Assembly: GCA_013399695.1 (NCBI GenBank)
Contig: VXAU01001878.1
Span: 319,452 to 383,451 of the forward strand
Direction: 5' to 3'
DNA: 64,000 bases
Source: Formicarius rufipectus
Taxonomy: Eukaryota > Chordata > Aves > Passeriformes > Formicariidae
The translations under genes were made by a program, and so were the position numbers. Under the pieces are notes generated by a model that searched no databases, was not told where the DNA came from, and saw only the letters and a list, made by a program, of their open reading frames with translations. Of this stretch, positions 11,401 to 23,770 are shown in pieces; position 1 is the stretch's first letter; the number at the start of each line of letters is the position of its first letter.

Positions 11401-12745
11401 GGAGCCTTATAAACCATTTTCCCCTATAAAGACTGGAGTCAGAGGATGCCTGCAGTCTCTTCCCTGGCCCGGGCCAATATTTTGTAAGATGTGCACGTGA
11501 ATATTTTGACAGCACTGAGTACCAAGCCAAGGCAGAGGCCAGCACTTTCTAAGTCACAGCCCATCAGGTTTCCCTGGCTTCAAGGTGAAAGGTATGTATT
11601 TTTGTTTCTTCCAATGGAAATTTTACAGGGAGAAAAATGTGTAGGGAAACCAGTTGAAAATGCTTACAGCTTTTGGCTGATCCTGCCCAATATTTCTGTG
11701 CTGTTTAAAGGGAACATCCAGGTGGGCTGAGTGAGTTGAACGAACCACACTCTCTGCTGAGCTCCTGCAGACCCCTGGCTTTGTTAACACAAGGATGATT
11801 TCTCTGTGAGTGCAATGGGAGGGAAGGTCTGAATCTCTCCCCTCTGCCTTGTACTGTTTTGGAGCAGGAACTGGAGTCTCCATCTCTTTACCCAAGAGAG
11901 TGGCATGACCAGAAGGCCAAATCCTGTTTGGGCTTTCCCATCTTGTTGGTTGTGACTGGTAGGCAGGGAACAGACCTCTAGTGTGTGCTTTCACACCTCT
12001 CCTCTAGTCCAGTTTCCAGGGACTCACATCCAGCCAAGCATCCCAAAACTTCAGAGAGGGCTATCTACCTCTTCCTCAATGGCACCCAAGTGCCCTTGCA
12101 AATATGGTCCCTTCATTTCCCACTCCATTTTCTGATAAAGAAAAATGCTCGGAAAGGAGTGGTTTGTTCATTCCCTGCAAGTTCTCAAACACGACCACCT
12201 CGAGACTGTTCTGAATTAAACTGTGGTTTTGGTTTTTCACTCTGACAAACCACATCTGTGGCACAGCCTTAGAGCTGAGACCTGCAGCACAAAAGCCCTG
12301 GGTCAAACTCCAGCTCCCCAGCTGCACCACTGCTAATGTCCCAATGTAGTCCTGGCCCTACTTTGGCAAGACCATAGAAAGGCATCACCTTCCTCCACCA
12401 GCTGCTGGCTCTCTACTCTCTTTTCCTGTTGTTTTCCCTCTCCCACTGTTTTCCCTCTTCCCACTCCTGTCCTGTACCATGGTCTCCCTCCTGGTTATCT
12501 CTCCCCTCCTACTGTTTTGCTCTCCCCACTCCTCTCTTGTTCTCCCTTTGCCACTCGGTCTCGTTCTGCTGCTGTTTCCATCCTCCCCTCCGGCCTCCCT
12601 CCTGCTTCCCTGCTCAGTCTTGCTCTTCTCCCTCCCCTGCCCTTGTGCGCTGTGATATATATTTTTGTAGGATTTCTCTTCTCCTTGTGGTGAAATATTC
12701 AATTCTTGTGGGATGTTAGTTTCAACATTTTTAAATAAAACTTTG
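8422..12745 (+). other. PIANP 3' UTR of uncertain length, then intergenic DNA
   Basis: No coding sequence was supported here. Candidate poly(A) signals on the + strand are ATTAAA near 9978, AATAAA at 11364-11369 and AATAAA at 12734-12739. Sequence alone does not say which, if any, ends the PIANP mRNA. A CT-rich low-complexity block lies at about 12410-12640. A weak MIR-like stretch occurs near 10230-10300. Confidence 0.4.
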
Positions 12746-15700
12746 CAAAATATTGGAAGCAGAGCTCTTGCTCCTGTGGAAGATGCTACACTGGAAAAGT
12801 CAGGGTGGGATCAGCATGATCTCACCTTGGGCAGACCCTAATGGGATGGGGGCTCAGACACCTGGCATGCCACAGTCTCTTCTTGGGGCTAGAGGGGGAA
12901 ATTTGGCTGCATATCTGTCTTGCTTTGGTCTTTTTTCTGGCCAAAGAGGCCCTTTCACCACCATCATGCATTTCCATGGGAAGTGACTCCTGATGGAAGA
13001 GGAGCTCTTCTTCACCCACTTCTCCACCCAGAGCAGCTGTCCTGCCTCTGGAGCTTCTGCCTCCCAGCCACACGCTGGGAGCTGGGGCTGCCTGTCACAC
13101 ACAAATTCACACTGAGGGCCAGAGTGTCCGGGAGAGGTGAGAGAAGCTGAGGGGAAGGGAGGGAAGATGGAGTGCTGCAGGCACAGAAGCCTCCCTCACT
13201 CTGTTCCCCGCGGCTGCCTCCGCAATTTCTATTTACAGCCTGCTGCCTCCCCTCCTGGCCACAGTGCTGCTGCTGTTGCTGGTTTCCAGGGCTGCTCTGT
13301 AATTAAGCATCCTTGTCTCCTGCAACTCCTCCATTTTGCAAGCACGGCAGCAATTGGGACTGGGGGCAGGGGGCACGGAAGGGGTGTGGAGACCAGCACC
13401 AGACTTGATGGCCACTTGGAAGGGCTGCTCCCCAGAAATGGCAGGAGGATTTCTGAGTGCTATAGATGGTTCCCAGCCCCTATTCCCTCTGCCCTCTCAC
13501 TGTCTGAGTCCTTTGCACTGGAAATGTTCCCAATCCTCTGCTTGGGAGGACCAGACCTTGCCTCAGACTCCTCCCGGGGTCTCTGCCTACTGGAAGAACC
13601 CAGGACCACCTTCTGCTGCAGGACCAGGTCAGTCCACATGGCATCCTGTACCCTACACAGGATCTCTGTGGGTTGGAAGTGGCTAGAGAACAGACACATT
13701 CTTGTGGCAGCTGTCCCATCATACATAGACATGAAAGGCTGAACAGCACCTCTTCTGCCCCTGTGCTGAGTGTGAGAGGACAAAGTCCTTCACCTCTGTT
13801 GCTTTAGGTGGCTGATCCTCTCCAGTCAGTGGCTCTGGGGCTGGGCAGGCTGGAGAGACTTGACTGAGAAGGAAACAGATGCTCACTGTGCTGAAATTAC
13901 AGGCATGTACTTATCAGTGCAGTGAAATGTCTTGCACAAACCTCATCTGCTTCCAGTCAGAGCTTCAGCCCTTCCCGCTGACTTCTCTGTCATCAGATGC
14001 TTTTCCTCTGGTGCCCTCTCTGCACACGCTAAGGCTGCAGGCACTCAGTCAAACATTCCCTGTCTTCACCAGGACTCATTCTCTGACTCACAGGAGAAGC
14101 TCCACAAGCCTCCCCTGTTTCTTCTGGCTTCCTACAGCACTGCCTCCCTGGTCTAGTCCCCTCCCACCACCACTCCCCACTATAACACTCTTGCCCACCT
14201 GTCCATGCTGACTTCCCACCCTTCCAGTCTGGTCCCAGCCCTGCCTCCTTTGCCAGCATCTTCCTTCCTTTCCAGCCTCCTCCTTCCCTGGCATCTCCCC
14301 CACATCCCAGTCTCCAACAGGGAGCTACCACTGGGAGTTGCATGCTGAATGAAGACAGCAGAGATGGGAGGCATGAATGCAATCATTTAAATCAAAGAAG
14401 AACATATAAAAACTGTACAACCACTTCAAGACACATAAAAATCACCCCAATGAGTGGTCAAAAAAACAAGCATGAAGTATTCTTGACCGCTGAGAAATAG
14501 AGTATTTCAGAAATACATTTTGAAAACATCTCCCAAATCTGGGATTCCCTCCAGCTGAGTGCCTTCTATAACCTGCAATAAATTATCCCATTATAGGGAA
14601 AAAAAATCAGGCAACTGTCAGCTGGAAACGCTTGTATTGCAGGAGTGTGGCAGCGAGCAAGAGCACTTGCTTGCCTTCCCTGCTCAGGGGAGCTTCTCCG
14701 GAGTTGGGGTTGGAAGTTAGGACTCCATGTGCTCTGGGGAAACTCAAGTGTTAGCCTTTGTGTAGAGGGAATGCAGAGCCTAAATCAGAGATAGCTCCAC
14801 ACCCTCCTAAAGGGACGTGGCTAAATGGACGGCCATTTAATTAAGAGAAATGCAAAACTCAAAACTGCCATAAAGAGTCGCCCTGAAACACGCAACCTCT
14901 CATTTCAGCATCATGTAAAAGAGTTGAGCAGTTCCCTTGGCTCATTCCTGCTTTGATCCTCAGAGGCAGAATTGAATCTTTATTGAGGGCTGCTGTGTCT
15001 CCGAGTGCACATTGCACTCAGTGAATAATAGGCCATTCAGTGACGCATTCCACATTGATCCAAAGCCCAGCTTTCTCTGGGAGTGACCAGAATACAAGCA
15101 AAACTATCTTCAACCTCAGATCAATCCTCACAAGAGGTCTGGCAGGGAAGCAAATGCCAGTCGCTGCTCCAGGGTCCTGTCCTGCATCTCTGTGGCTCCT
15201 AGTTAGCGCTCCAGTGGCAGGAGAGCCAATGCTCCAGGGCAGCCAGTCTACTTTGAAGCCCAGACTTCATCGACAGCTGAACATACCACAAGGGTTCAAC
15301 AAACAAGCAAGGAAACAAGCCTGGGGTGACTTGTTTTCTATCAGAGGAACATAGTTTGATGTCTACCGCATGCAGTGGTCAAAACTGTGTTACAGCGTGG
15401 CCTGAACAGGGAGATGGTTGGTTTCCTCATTAGTTTGCCTAGGAAAGGATGCATCAGAATCATGGCCATGAAGACTCTCTCAGGTACCACCTAAGCCTTC
15501 ATAAAGTGACACAGACAGTATAAGTTTTCTGAGCCCTTCTTGAACCAAGGGGCAGTCAATGGTGAGTGTCCTCTTCTAGCGCCGGGGGAGTCAATCTAGC
15601 CAGATTAGTGTGCTGTGAACACACAGCTTTGCCTGAATGTGCTCATTAACCAACACATGACTGAAGTGGTAAAACATACGTACAGTGGAGGTTTGTGTCA

Positions 15701-16483
15701 GTCTCATTACATTGATTCATTTGGTGACACCAGGATGTTATCTAAGCCTGAAATGATTTCTCTCCGATGCCTTTTTCTGCTTTGCCAAGTCCTTTCTTGT
15801 GTGACATATTGCATGTGAGCGAACATCACACAAATGAGGTCCGAGGCTCTGCCTAGTGTTACCCTGTGTTGGCTGGATACACAGCAGGAACTGTAAGAGT
15901 TTCCTTTATAATAAGATTTCTCTTACACTGAGCATCAGGGTCTCCATGACAAAACTGAAGACCAAAAAGACTGTCCTGGATAAATGAGGGGTTTTTGTAG
16001 CCACTCATGTTGGCCAGCTTACTTATAGCTAACTACATGGTGCAGTGATTCTGAGCCCAGCAAATGAGGAAGAGACAGATTTTTTCCCTGGTACCTGCAA
16101 TTTAGAGGAGGGCTGGGACAAAATGGTGACTAAGCATAATGCTGCCTTTTCCAGAGTTTCAGTGACAGTTCTTTACTGATGCTCAGGCAGTTTTGTAGAA
16201 ACAAACAAACAAAAAAATCCTAACTAAAATATATGGAGTTGAAGCTGTCAAGCAAAAGCCTAGAGACAGTTAGGAAGAAGCAGGAACATGAGAAGGGGAC
16301 AGAAGGAGAGAATGGGCAGAACCAGACATTGTGGCTGAGATTAAAAGACGGGTCTGGAAGGAGAAGTAGGGTCAGAGGAAGGGATCAGAATAGAGTTTAA
16401 GAGCTAGGGGGCATTAAAAGCCCTGGGTAAATGAAGACAAGATGGGTGAAGCAGGGCTTTGGGAGCTCACCAGGGTGCTGCTG

Positions 16484-16586
16484 ACACTGAAGCCCTGGCT
16501 TAGCCCAAGTGCTTACCCAGCTCCTCTGATCCTTCCAGCTGTTTTAGGAGCAACAGTTGGATCCTCCTCTGCCTGCCTGCCTGCCT
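16484..16586 (+). repeat. Unidentified dispersed repeat, copy 1
   Basis: Shares a diverged but clear match with 17511-17612. Common blocks include ctgaagcc, cacccagctc/tacccagctc, then 'tgatccttccag' and 'aggagcarcag', in the same order and spacing. The family is not recognised. Confidence 0.55.
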
Positions 16587-17510
16587 CCTGGGCAGGGAAG
16601 AGGAAGCACATGCTCATGGGTCAGCTCTCAGAGCTGTCTCACTGCTGCAGTGCTGACCCAGCCCCCATGTCAGAGAGGCAGGACTGTCACAAAATGTAGG
16701 TCAGGGTGTGAAAGTCCCTTTTGTAGGTTTAAAGATCTCAGCCCTCTGATGTTCACTCCAAAGGATGATACATTCTCACTAAAGGGATGTTGCTCCCTTT
16801 TACTTCCTCTTCTGATGTTAGGAGTTCAGTCATCAATTTCCAGGTGCTGAAATGGAGCCCACTTCATGTGATCTACAGAAGCATCAAGAACTAAACTGTA
16901 GGGATTGCACTCTGAACATGCACAGTACTGAGAGCACCAAGAAGAGGCTGTTGGTGTCTGCCCTTGGGCTCTCAGAGCCAGTCTTTTGGCATTTGGCCTT
17001 TACCACTGAAGGGCAAGAACAGCACCACCTGGAGAAGCACATGGTGAGGGACAAGACCCCCAGACTGAGAGATGAATGCACAAGGAAGTCCGGAAAGAAT
17101 GGCGCATGAGCAAAGTTGAAGCCAAGGATACAAACGTGAAGGAAGGAGTGAGTAGTGGCATGAAACAGCCAGTGCCATCCTCTGCACCAGAAGGGCCTGG
17201 TGGAAAAGTAGCACATCATAATGTGACTCCTAGCATCCATCAGGATGGTGGATGAAGGAAGAGGCTGGTCTTTCACAACTTCTGAGCATCCTGGGTGGTT
17301 GCTGCCACTTGTTTTCTTCTTCTGTGATAATGGTATGTTGTTTCTCTACACGGTTCACTGCACAAATGATTTCACATACTCGCCCGAGCTGTGCTTTGTT
17401 GTATTTTGTTTAAATATGCAAAATTGTATGCAACTCCGTGTGACGTCTTATGCAAATTGCCTCTTGTGTTACTGTGCATATTTGAAATTAATTGGAGTAT
17501 GATCACAGCT

Positions 17511-17612
17511 CTGACTCTGAAGCCATTGTTTAGACTGAGCACTCACCCAGCTCCCCTGATCCTTCCAGTTATCTCAGGAGCAGCAGCCTGAGCTTCCCCC
17601 GCCTGCCTCAGC
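17511..17612 (+). repeat. Unidentified dispersed repeat, copy 2
   Basis: Direct-orientation partner of the 16484-16586 copy, about 1.03 kb away. It is either an old local duplication or two copies of an unnamed interspersed repeat. Confidence 0.55.
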
Positions 17613-19184
17613 CTTGATCCAGAGGCAACTTGCACTGGAGGTGACACAGCTTAGATGAAGGTCGTGTTCCTGGCCTCTGCTGAGTTTGCCAGTTAGTGCA
17701 GTCAGAAACTGAGTATTTAACGAGGAAGTTGGTGATGCCTTAAAACACCAAACTCGTGTTGCACAAGGGTCGACAGACATGCACTCATGTGCAGCAAATT
17801 TTAATCCCTGCAGAGCCAGGCTAGATTCAGGACGGGGACACATCATCCAATGGCTCAACAGCTCACCAAAATATCCAAAGGCATCTAGGCTTAGAAGAAA
17901 GCACTGGAAATGAAAGATGTTTTCTGGAGGAGCTTGTTAATGATCTGCCCTTTTGGGCAATGGATCTGCAGATATAAGGCAAATGCTCTACATACAGGTG
18001 CCCCATTCTTTTAAAAATGTCAGATTCCATTAAAAACAGCTACTAAACACACCAGCCATAACACAGGCAGTAATACATTATCTGCACTAATCTCTGAACA
18101 CACTCAACCCATTTCAGCAACGTTCTTCATTCTAATTTTCCCTTTTCTCTTCTGCTTGGTTATGAGTCAGTAGCTAGGCTTGAAACCCCTAACCTTCATC
18201 ACTGAGGAAGGTGTAGATGTCATCCCAGTGAGGCCTTAATCTTCTATTAAAGAACAGAAAAGAGACAGTCAACCACTGAGTTTGCTGTTTTATCCACATC
18301 TCATATAATCCACTGTAATCTGGCAGTGAAGTGTTTCATGCAAGGACTTCTGTGTTGGGCAGTTGAGTCTATGCAGCTGCCTGGAGGCAGGGGTGGCTGG
18401 AGCTGGGGGCCATGTCCCGGGGCTGCTGGTGCCCAGGGATGGTGGCAGGAAGGAGCAAGGCAGGAGGTGCTCCAAGGCAGAAGCAGCTGGTTCACTGCAG
18501 CACCCAGCCTCCAGCTGCTCTGGGAGAGCTACTGTCATCTTTCCCTTTGACACATGCTCCTGGGGCATCCCCTTCTCTTGTCCCCTTTTGCCATCCTGTG
18601 CCAAGCTGGTCTCATTCAACTGACTGCATTCTCTGGGAAAGGGAATGAACGATGGATCCTGCTCACTAACCAGTACCCTGTCTGGGTACTAAGCCTCAGT
18701 TAGTGAAGATGAGCAAAGACAGTGGAGGAGCTGGCCTCAAAGCCCTTAAGTGCCCAGATCACAAGGATGCACGCTGCCCTGAGCTGCAGTGTGCAAGAGC
18801 CCTCTTCTGCTCATCAGAAATCACCTCAGATCTGCTCGACACCCAGCCGTCACCTGAAGCAGTCGGTCCTGGGCCTGCCTGTCACATACTGTCCCCTCCA
18901 ATTTGCGTGCTAGCCCTCTACATGCTGGAGGCAGCGCATCCTGCACTCCCTCGGTAATTACAGCCCTTCAGCACCCTGCAGTGTCCCCAGGACACCATCC
19001 CCACTGCCTCAAACAGTCAGCACTGCTTCCAGGCGAGCCCCAGGCACCCAGCTTGGCTTGTGCTGCTTCAAGGGCAAAGTCATTATGAAAATGTCCTGGA
19101 ACTGCATAAAGAGACAAAACTGGCAGAGGTCTCCTGGCCCGTGGCAGGAAACTCCATTGCATCCTCTTGCTCAGAGACTTCCAG

Positions 19185-19350
19185 TCTCAAAACAAGTTTG
19201 GTCTCCTGTCCTCACTGCAGCTGCTGAAAGGCTGTTCCAGATCCTTGCACTGGCAGGTGGGAAGTTCCTTCTAATTTCCATCCTCAGTGTACCCATGGCC
19301 CAGACTATGATAATTCATTCTTGTGCCAGCATTGTCCTCAGGCTTAAATT
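19185..19350 (-). repeat. Old CR1-type LINE fragment, antisense
   Basis: The + strand contains the characteristic reverse-complement CR1 blocks 'ttccttctaatttcc', 'cccatggcccagactatgat', 'aattcattcttgtgccagca' and 'ttgtcctcaggctta'. It is diverged and non-coding. Confidence 0.6.
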
Positions 19351-21474
19351 CAATGTCAAAACCCTTTGTTAACACAGAGTTAATGTTGCTTGGTGATAGC
19401 TCATTCCTTCCCAGAACATTATGTTCATCAAAATGCAAACTTGTGGAAAAACAGGACATTTAGAGTTAAAGTACGTGCCCAGGCAACCTTACTTCTGCTC
19501 CTTCTGAGCTGGCAGCTGCCAGAGGGACAGTCAGCTCTGTGTCTGCATTCACTGTGTCAAGTATAAAGTGTTCTGTGATGATCAGCATTACCTGGGACTG
19601 GAGCGGGTGAGCAAGGAGGGGAGAGCCAGTCCCTTGAGGACAAGCAGGGGCCAGTGCCAGTGCCTGACTACTGTCTCTGTGATGAAAAGCAAAGTCTTTC
19701 TGCCTATGAGACACCCAGGTAATTTCAGTGCACCACTTTCAAGGACAGAAGGAGATTACATGTGATTAGGACATCCTAGGGTAAAGACTTCACCAGGTAC
19801 TCCATTCTGCAACAACACCAAAAGCAAAAACTTTCTGGCAGGCATCAGCTCATGAAAATGCAGCCATATGGCATCAGTGCTCTGGGAAAAACACACCAGT
19901 GCTCACCTAGAGAGCCTGTCCTGGCACACTGCACTGCAGAGTAGCTGGGGTGGGGGAAAGTCATCTCCAGCAGCAAGATTAGCTATCCAGGCAGATTTGG
20001 CTCAACCACAGCTGGGGAGGACTCATGCAATTCCTGGCAGCAGCAGCCTGCTTGCCGTTTCCTGCAGTTGCAGTCATGCTGTTTCTACCACGGAGGCTGC
20101 TGTGTCTAAGGTGAAGGATGTTAGGAAGTTGCCATGAGCGTCAGTCCCATCCCAGGCCCCATGTTAAGGGCATTCAGACCAGGATTGCCAGCATGGCTAC
20201 AGAGGTGCACAGCACACAAGAGCCAGGGCTGAAAATTTTGCCAGTTTTAATAAATGGTGATTGCAGAAGCTTCAAGAACAGAGCATAGAATGGCCAGAGG
20301 GACTCCTGCTCTACACCACTCCCCTGTTACTCATGCTGCTGCTATTTCCAGCTCACCTTTATCATGGCATTAAAACATCAGTGCCTTTGAAACTTCTAAT
20401 GTTTAAAACAAAGTTTCTTATTGTGTTTGCTGCTGGGTATGTATTTCCTAATCACTGACTTACAGGAGGTTCAATATGAAACGCAGCCACAAATCCTGCC
20501 CTATACAGGCTGCTCAGCATCCCTCTCTCCAGCCAGGCTTTGGACTGGGCTCCTGATCTCCAGCAGTTTCAGGAGACTAAGCAAATGTCTTAAATTTATT
20601 GCCTACTTTCTGTAGGTCTTTTTTTTCTGTGGATTATGTGCAGGGCCTGCCCTATTTCTAGAATAGTCCCCTAGCTGACCCAGAAGGGCAGCTGGCCCTA
20701 ACCTGCCATGGACAGGGATGTGCAGATGATGGGATCTGGTCTGGGGGAAAGCTAAGGGCTGTCAGCTGGCAAGCCTGAAGGGCTCCACTCCAGAAAAAGG
20801 AGAGAGGAAATGAGCACAGAGCAATTTCTCAGGTGGCAGCTGCTTCTTAGACAGAACCAGAGCTTCTGTGACAGATGCTTGCCCTGCCTGCAAGGCTGGA
20901 GGAAGCAAAGCCCCAGGTGACTGTGGTGCTGAGGAAGTTCCTGGAAAACATAAGCATCCTTGCTAAATTGAGACCCGGCAATGATGCAAAAGGTTTTCTA
21001 GGAACTCTTGAGTATCTAGGTGACGCTGAGAACTGCCCTGAGGATGTGGAGATCATTATGCCAGCCTGCTTGTGAGGAGGAGATCAGCCAGCTGAGTGAG
21101 AAGGAAGCACTTGAACCTGCACAACACTGCTTGCTGCAGCACTAGATTCACTGCCCTGACCCGTGGACTTGCTGCTTCCAATGAGGGACTGGGAAGGAAA
21201 CACATGCCCCTGAGTCCCACATTCCTCCAGGCAGAATACTTGGCCACTTCTTGATTCTCTAAAGCCTTATTTAGAGATGCTTCCATCTGCAGCAGTAAAT
21301 AATCCAGGAGCTTTTGGTTTATCAAGAGATCCCAGGAACAACTTCACAACTATTGTGTGCTCAGCTTGAGTAGTGGAAAACTACCCAAAAGGCAGACTGC
21401 ATTGTGGAGTGTGAGAAACATAGAGTGTGCAAAATGAGAAAAGGACAGTGCTCTGTCAAACAGACAGAACATGC
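19351..21474. other. Intergenic DNA, nothing supported
   Basis: Only short ORFs occur. An open frame near 20875-21075 has a protein-like composition but no recognisable family and no splice context, so I did not call it. Confidence 0.5.
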
Positions 21475-22125
21475 CTAATAGATACAGGCAGATGGATCTG
21501 CTTCCCTCTGAAACAGAGGAACTACATCAAATCTTGATGGGATGCACCCACAAGTACTGAGTGAGCTGGCAAAAGTCCTTGCTAGGCCACTCTTGAAAAT
21601 TCTTGATTGACCATAGCACCTGGGAGAAGTACCTGAAGACTTGAGGAAAACAAACATCACTCCCATCTTCAAGAAGGGCAGGAAGGAGGACCTGGGGTCA
21701 GTGCACCTTGCCTTGATCCCTGGGAAGATGATGGAGCAGCTAATCCTGGAAATCATTTGCAGACTCATGGGCAATAAGAAAATCATTAGGAATAGTCAGC
21801 ATGGATTCACCCCGGGGAAGTCATGCTCAACCAACTTGGTAACAAAAAAAAAAAAGTCTTACCTTCAATAGGGCCTTTGATACTGTGTCCCACAAGATAC
21901 TCACAAACAAGCTGCTGATGGACAGGCTGGATGAAGAGACAGTGAGGTGGGTTGAATGGCTGGGCCCAGAGCGTCGTGATCAGTGGTGCAGAGTTGGAGG
22001 CTAGTACCTAAGATTGACTCCTAGTTGATGGAGGACCCCTGGGTGACTTCTCAGCAGGGGGAGGTTGGACAAGATGACCTCCAGATCATCCTTCCAACCT
22101 CGGCCACTCTGTGACTCTGTGAAAC
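21475..22125 (+). mobile_element. CR1 LINE fragment: broken reverse transcriptase region joined to a 3' end
   Basis: Translation of the + strand gives degraded CR1 ORF2 reverse-transcriptase sequence. NITPIFKKGRKEDLG, PGKMMEQLILEII and SQHGFTPGKSC appear in order from about 21645 to 21830, then FDTVSHKILTNKLLMDRLD. A stop precedes this region and the frame is interrupted by an A-run at 21841-21856. It then jumps from the palm region to the CR1 3' terminus (gacaagatgacctccagatc ... ctctgtgactctgtga) at about 22060-22120. Most of the 3' half of ORF2 is therefore deleted. The copy is dead. Confidence 0.85.
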
Positions 22126-23279
22126 CACTTACTGACAATGGACTCTGAAGTCTGCCACCCCAAGCTGTTCCTGGGCTTTGTCTTAAGCAGTGATAGCTGG
22201 ATTGGGCTAAAATTGCGTCAGCAGTGTGACAGAATGGGTGGTTGCAGGTCCTCAGTCTGCCCTGTGTCCTGGGGCTGTGTACTCCAGCAGAAATACAGTC
22301 ATGGCTTCTGGGAGACCATCTGAGGAGATGGCACTCTGGGGCTGCCTCCTGTGGCTTCCTCTAGCAACAAAGACAGGGTGACTTTCTCATCCGAGGTGGA
22401 AGTGGAGCGAGGGAAGGATGGAGCTGGTAATGGAGAAAAGGACATGATGGACAGGAGACTGTCTTCAACTTGCTCTGCTTCTCATCAGGAACTGTCCCCT
22501 CTTGCCTTGTCTGCTGGGGGGAAAAGAAGTGCTCAGGTATGTGATATGGGGGAGAAACTGCAGAAAGCTTGCGAGATGTGCTGTGACTAGCTAGTACTAC
22601 TGCTGTAGAGCTTAGCTCTTTGGGAACTACAGCACAAAAAAGACGATGAAGCAATCCTGGGAGATGAGCTGCCCACAGTACAGTGAGGGGAAACAAGGCA
22701 GCTGGTGAGTTCTCCCTGATGATGTTGTAAACTCATCTAAAAAATTACTTCCCTAAACATGATGTTTACCTTAAACTTGGGAGCCTTGCCCAGAGGGATC
22801 TGCTCCAGATGCTTTGAAAACTCTGGGATACAATAAAGACGCAAGAGATGCTGAAATATGAAAAGCCACCCAGAGTGATGCAGCTCAAGCCTGCTAACTC
22901 TGAAAACCTCTCAGCATCTTTAAGTCTGTAATGAATTCCAGAGGGGTTCACGGTGCACAGACTTGATGCATCTCTGATGTTACAGACTGCTAAAACACTT
23001 GTAGGAGGCCATCCTTCCACGCTTTTGGTGCTTGCTCAAGGGGTTCCTGGCAGACTCTGTTATACCTAGAATCCAAAGAGCAGACTACTTGTCCAGCACA
23101 TCATTTTACCCTGGCTGGATTTGCCTCCTGCCCCTTCAGCTGACCACAGCTTCAGGCCCCTCTCTTTTACCCGCTTTCAGGCAGCAGTTGCACATATGAA
23201 CTATCTTCCCCTTCAATGTGTACTTCAAACCTGGAAAAAATCCTCCAACATCAACTCATCAGGAAGATCACATTAGGCT
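22126..23279. other. Intergenic DNA, nothing supported
   Basis: Short overlapping ORFs only. No repeat family was recognised between the two CR1 copies. Confidence 0.45.
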
Positions 23280-23770
23280 CATCTAACCTCGCTGTCTGAC
23301 AGGGTAACTGCACTAGTGGACTGGGGGGGATGGAGTAGACGTGATACGTCTTGACTTCAAAGCTTTTGACAGAGCGAAAGGCACAAAGCTTTCATAAACA
23401 AACAGTGTGTGTGTGGGGGGAACAGTTTGAATTGCCAAAAGGTGCACACAATTGCCAAAAAGTATATACAGCTGGTCTGGGGAGATTGCACTGTCAGAGT
23501 AGAAAGTCACTTTTCAACAGGCCTGTGGAAATCAGTAGATTCATTTTCATCACTGAAAGCTTAAGTTGTGTGGTAGGAAAAGCTTTTTAAGTACCGAGCA
23601 ATAAAGTGCTGGACTAGATTGGCCAGGCAGCCCTGTCACTGCAGGCTGTTGAGAAAAGGTTCAACAAATATCTGTCAGGGATGAGCTGTGCTTACTTAAT
23701 CTTGTTGTTGGGTCAGGAGGCTGAATTAGATGATTGCCTGAGGTCTCGTCCCAATTCCATTTCCCCCAAT
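23280..23770 (+). mobile_element. Old CR1 LINE fragment with internal losses
   Basis: The left part (about 23295-23375) reads like the CR1 reverse-transcriptase block ahead of the catalytic region: a VDVI-like stretch, then LDFKAFD. The right part (about 23600-23765) reads like the CR1 3' end, with 'caacaaatatctgtcaggga', 'gggtcaggaggctgaattagatga' and 'ttgcctgaggtctcg'. The middle is shortened and unrecognisable. It has no intact frame. Confidence 0.65.

Larger units (their letters stand above)
12746..19180. other. Intergenic DNA without supported genes
   Basis: Several ORFs of up to about 200 codons occur on both strands, but they overlap each other and lack recognisable domains. They look like chance openings in GC-moderate DNA. 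A purine-rich stretch lies at about 16240-16440. The only structured feature seen is the diverged repeat pair at about 16.5 and 17.55 kb. Confidence 0.5.

Noticed and set aside
12385..12702. Minus-strand Arg/Glu/Gly-rich ORF of 105 codons
   Set aside because: Translation of a CT-rich low-complexity tract.
13137..13742. 201-codon plus-strand ORF
   Set aside because: No recognisable domain, no convincing splice or poly(A) context, and overlapping ORFs in other frames.
20875..21075. 66-codon ORF with protein-like composition
   Set aside because: No family match from inspection, no flanking splice sites that extend it, and short enough to be chance.
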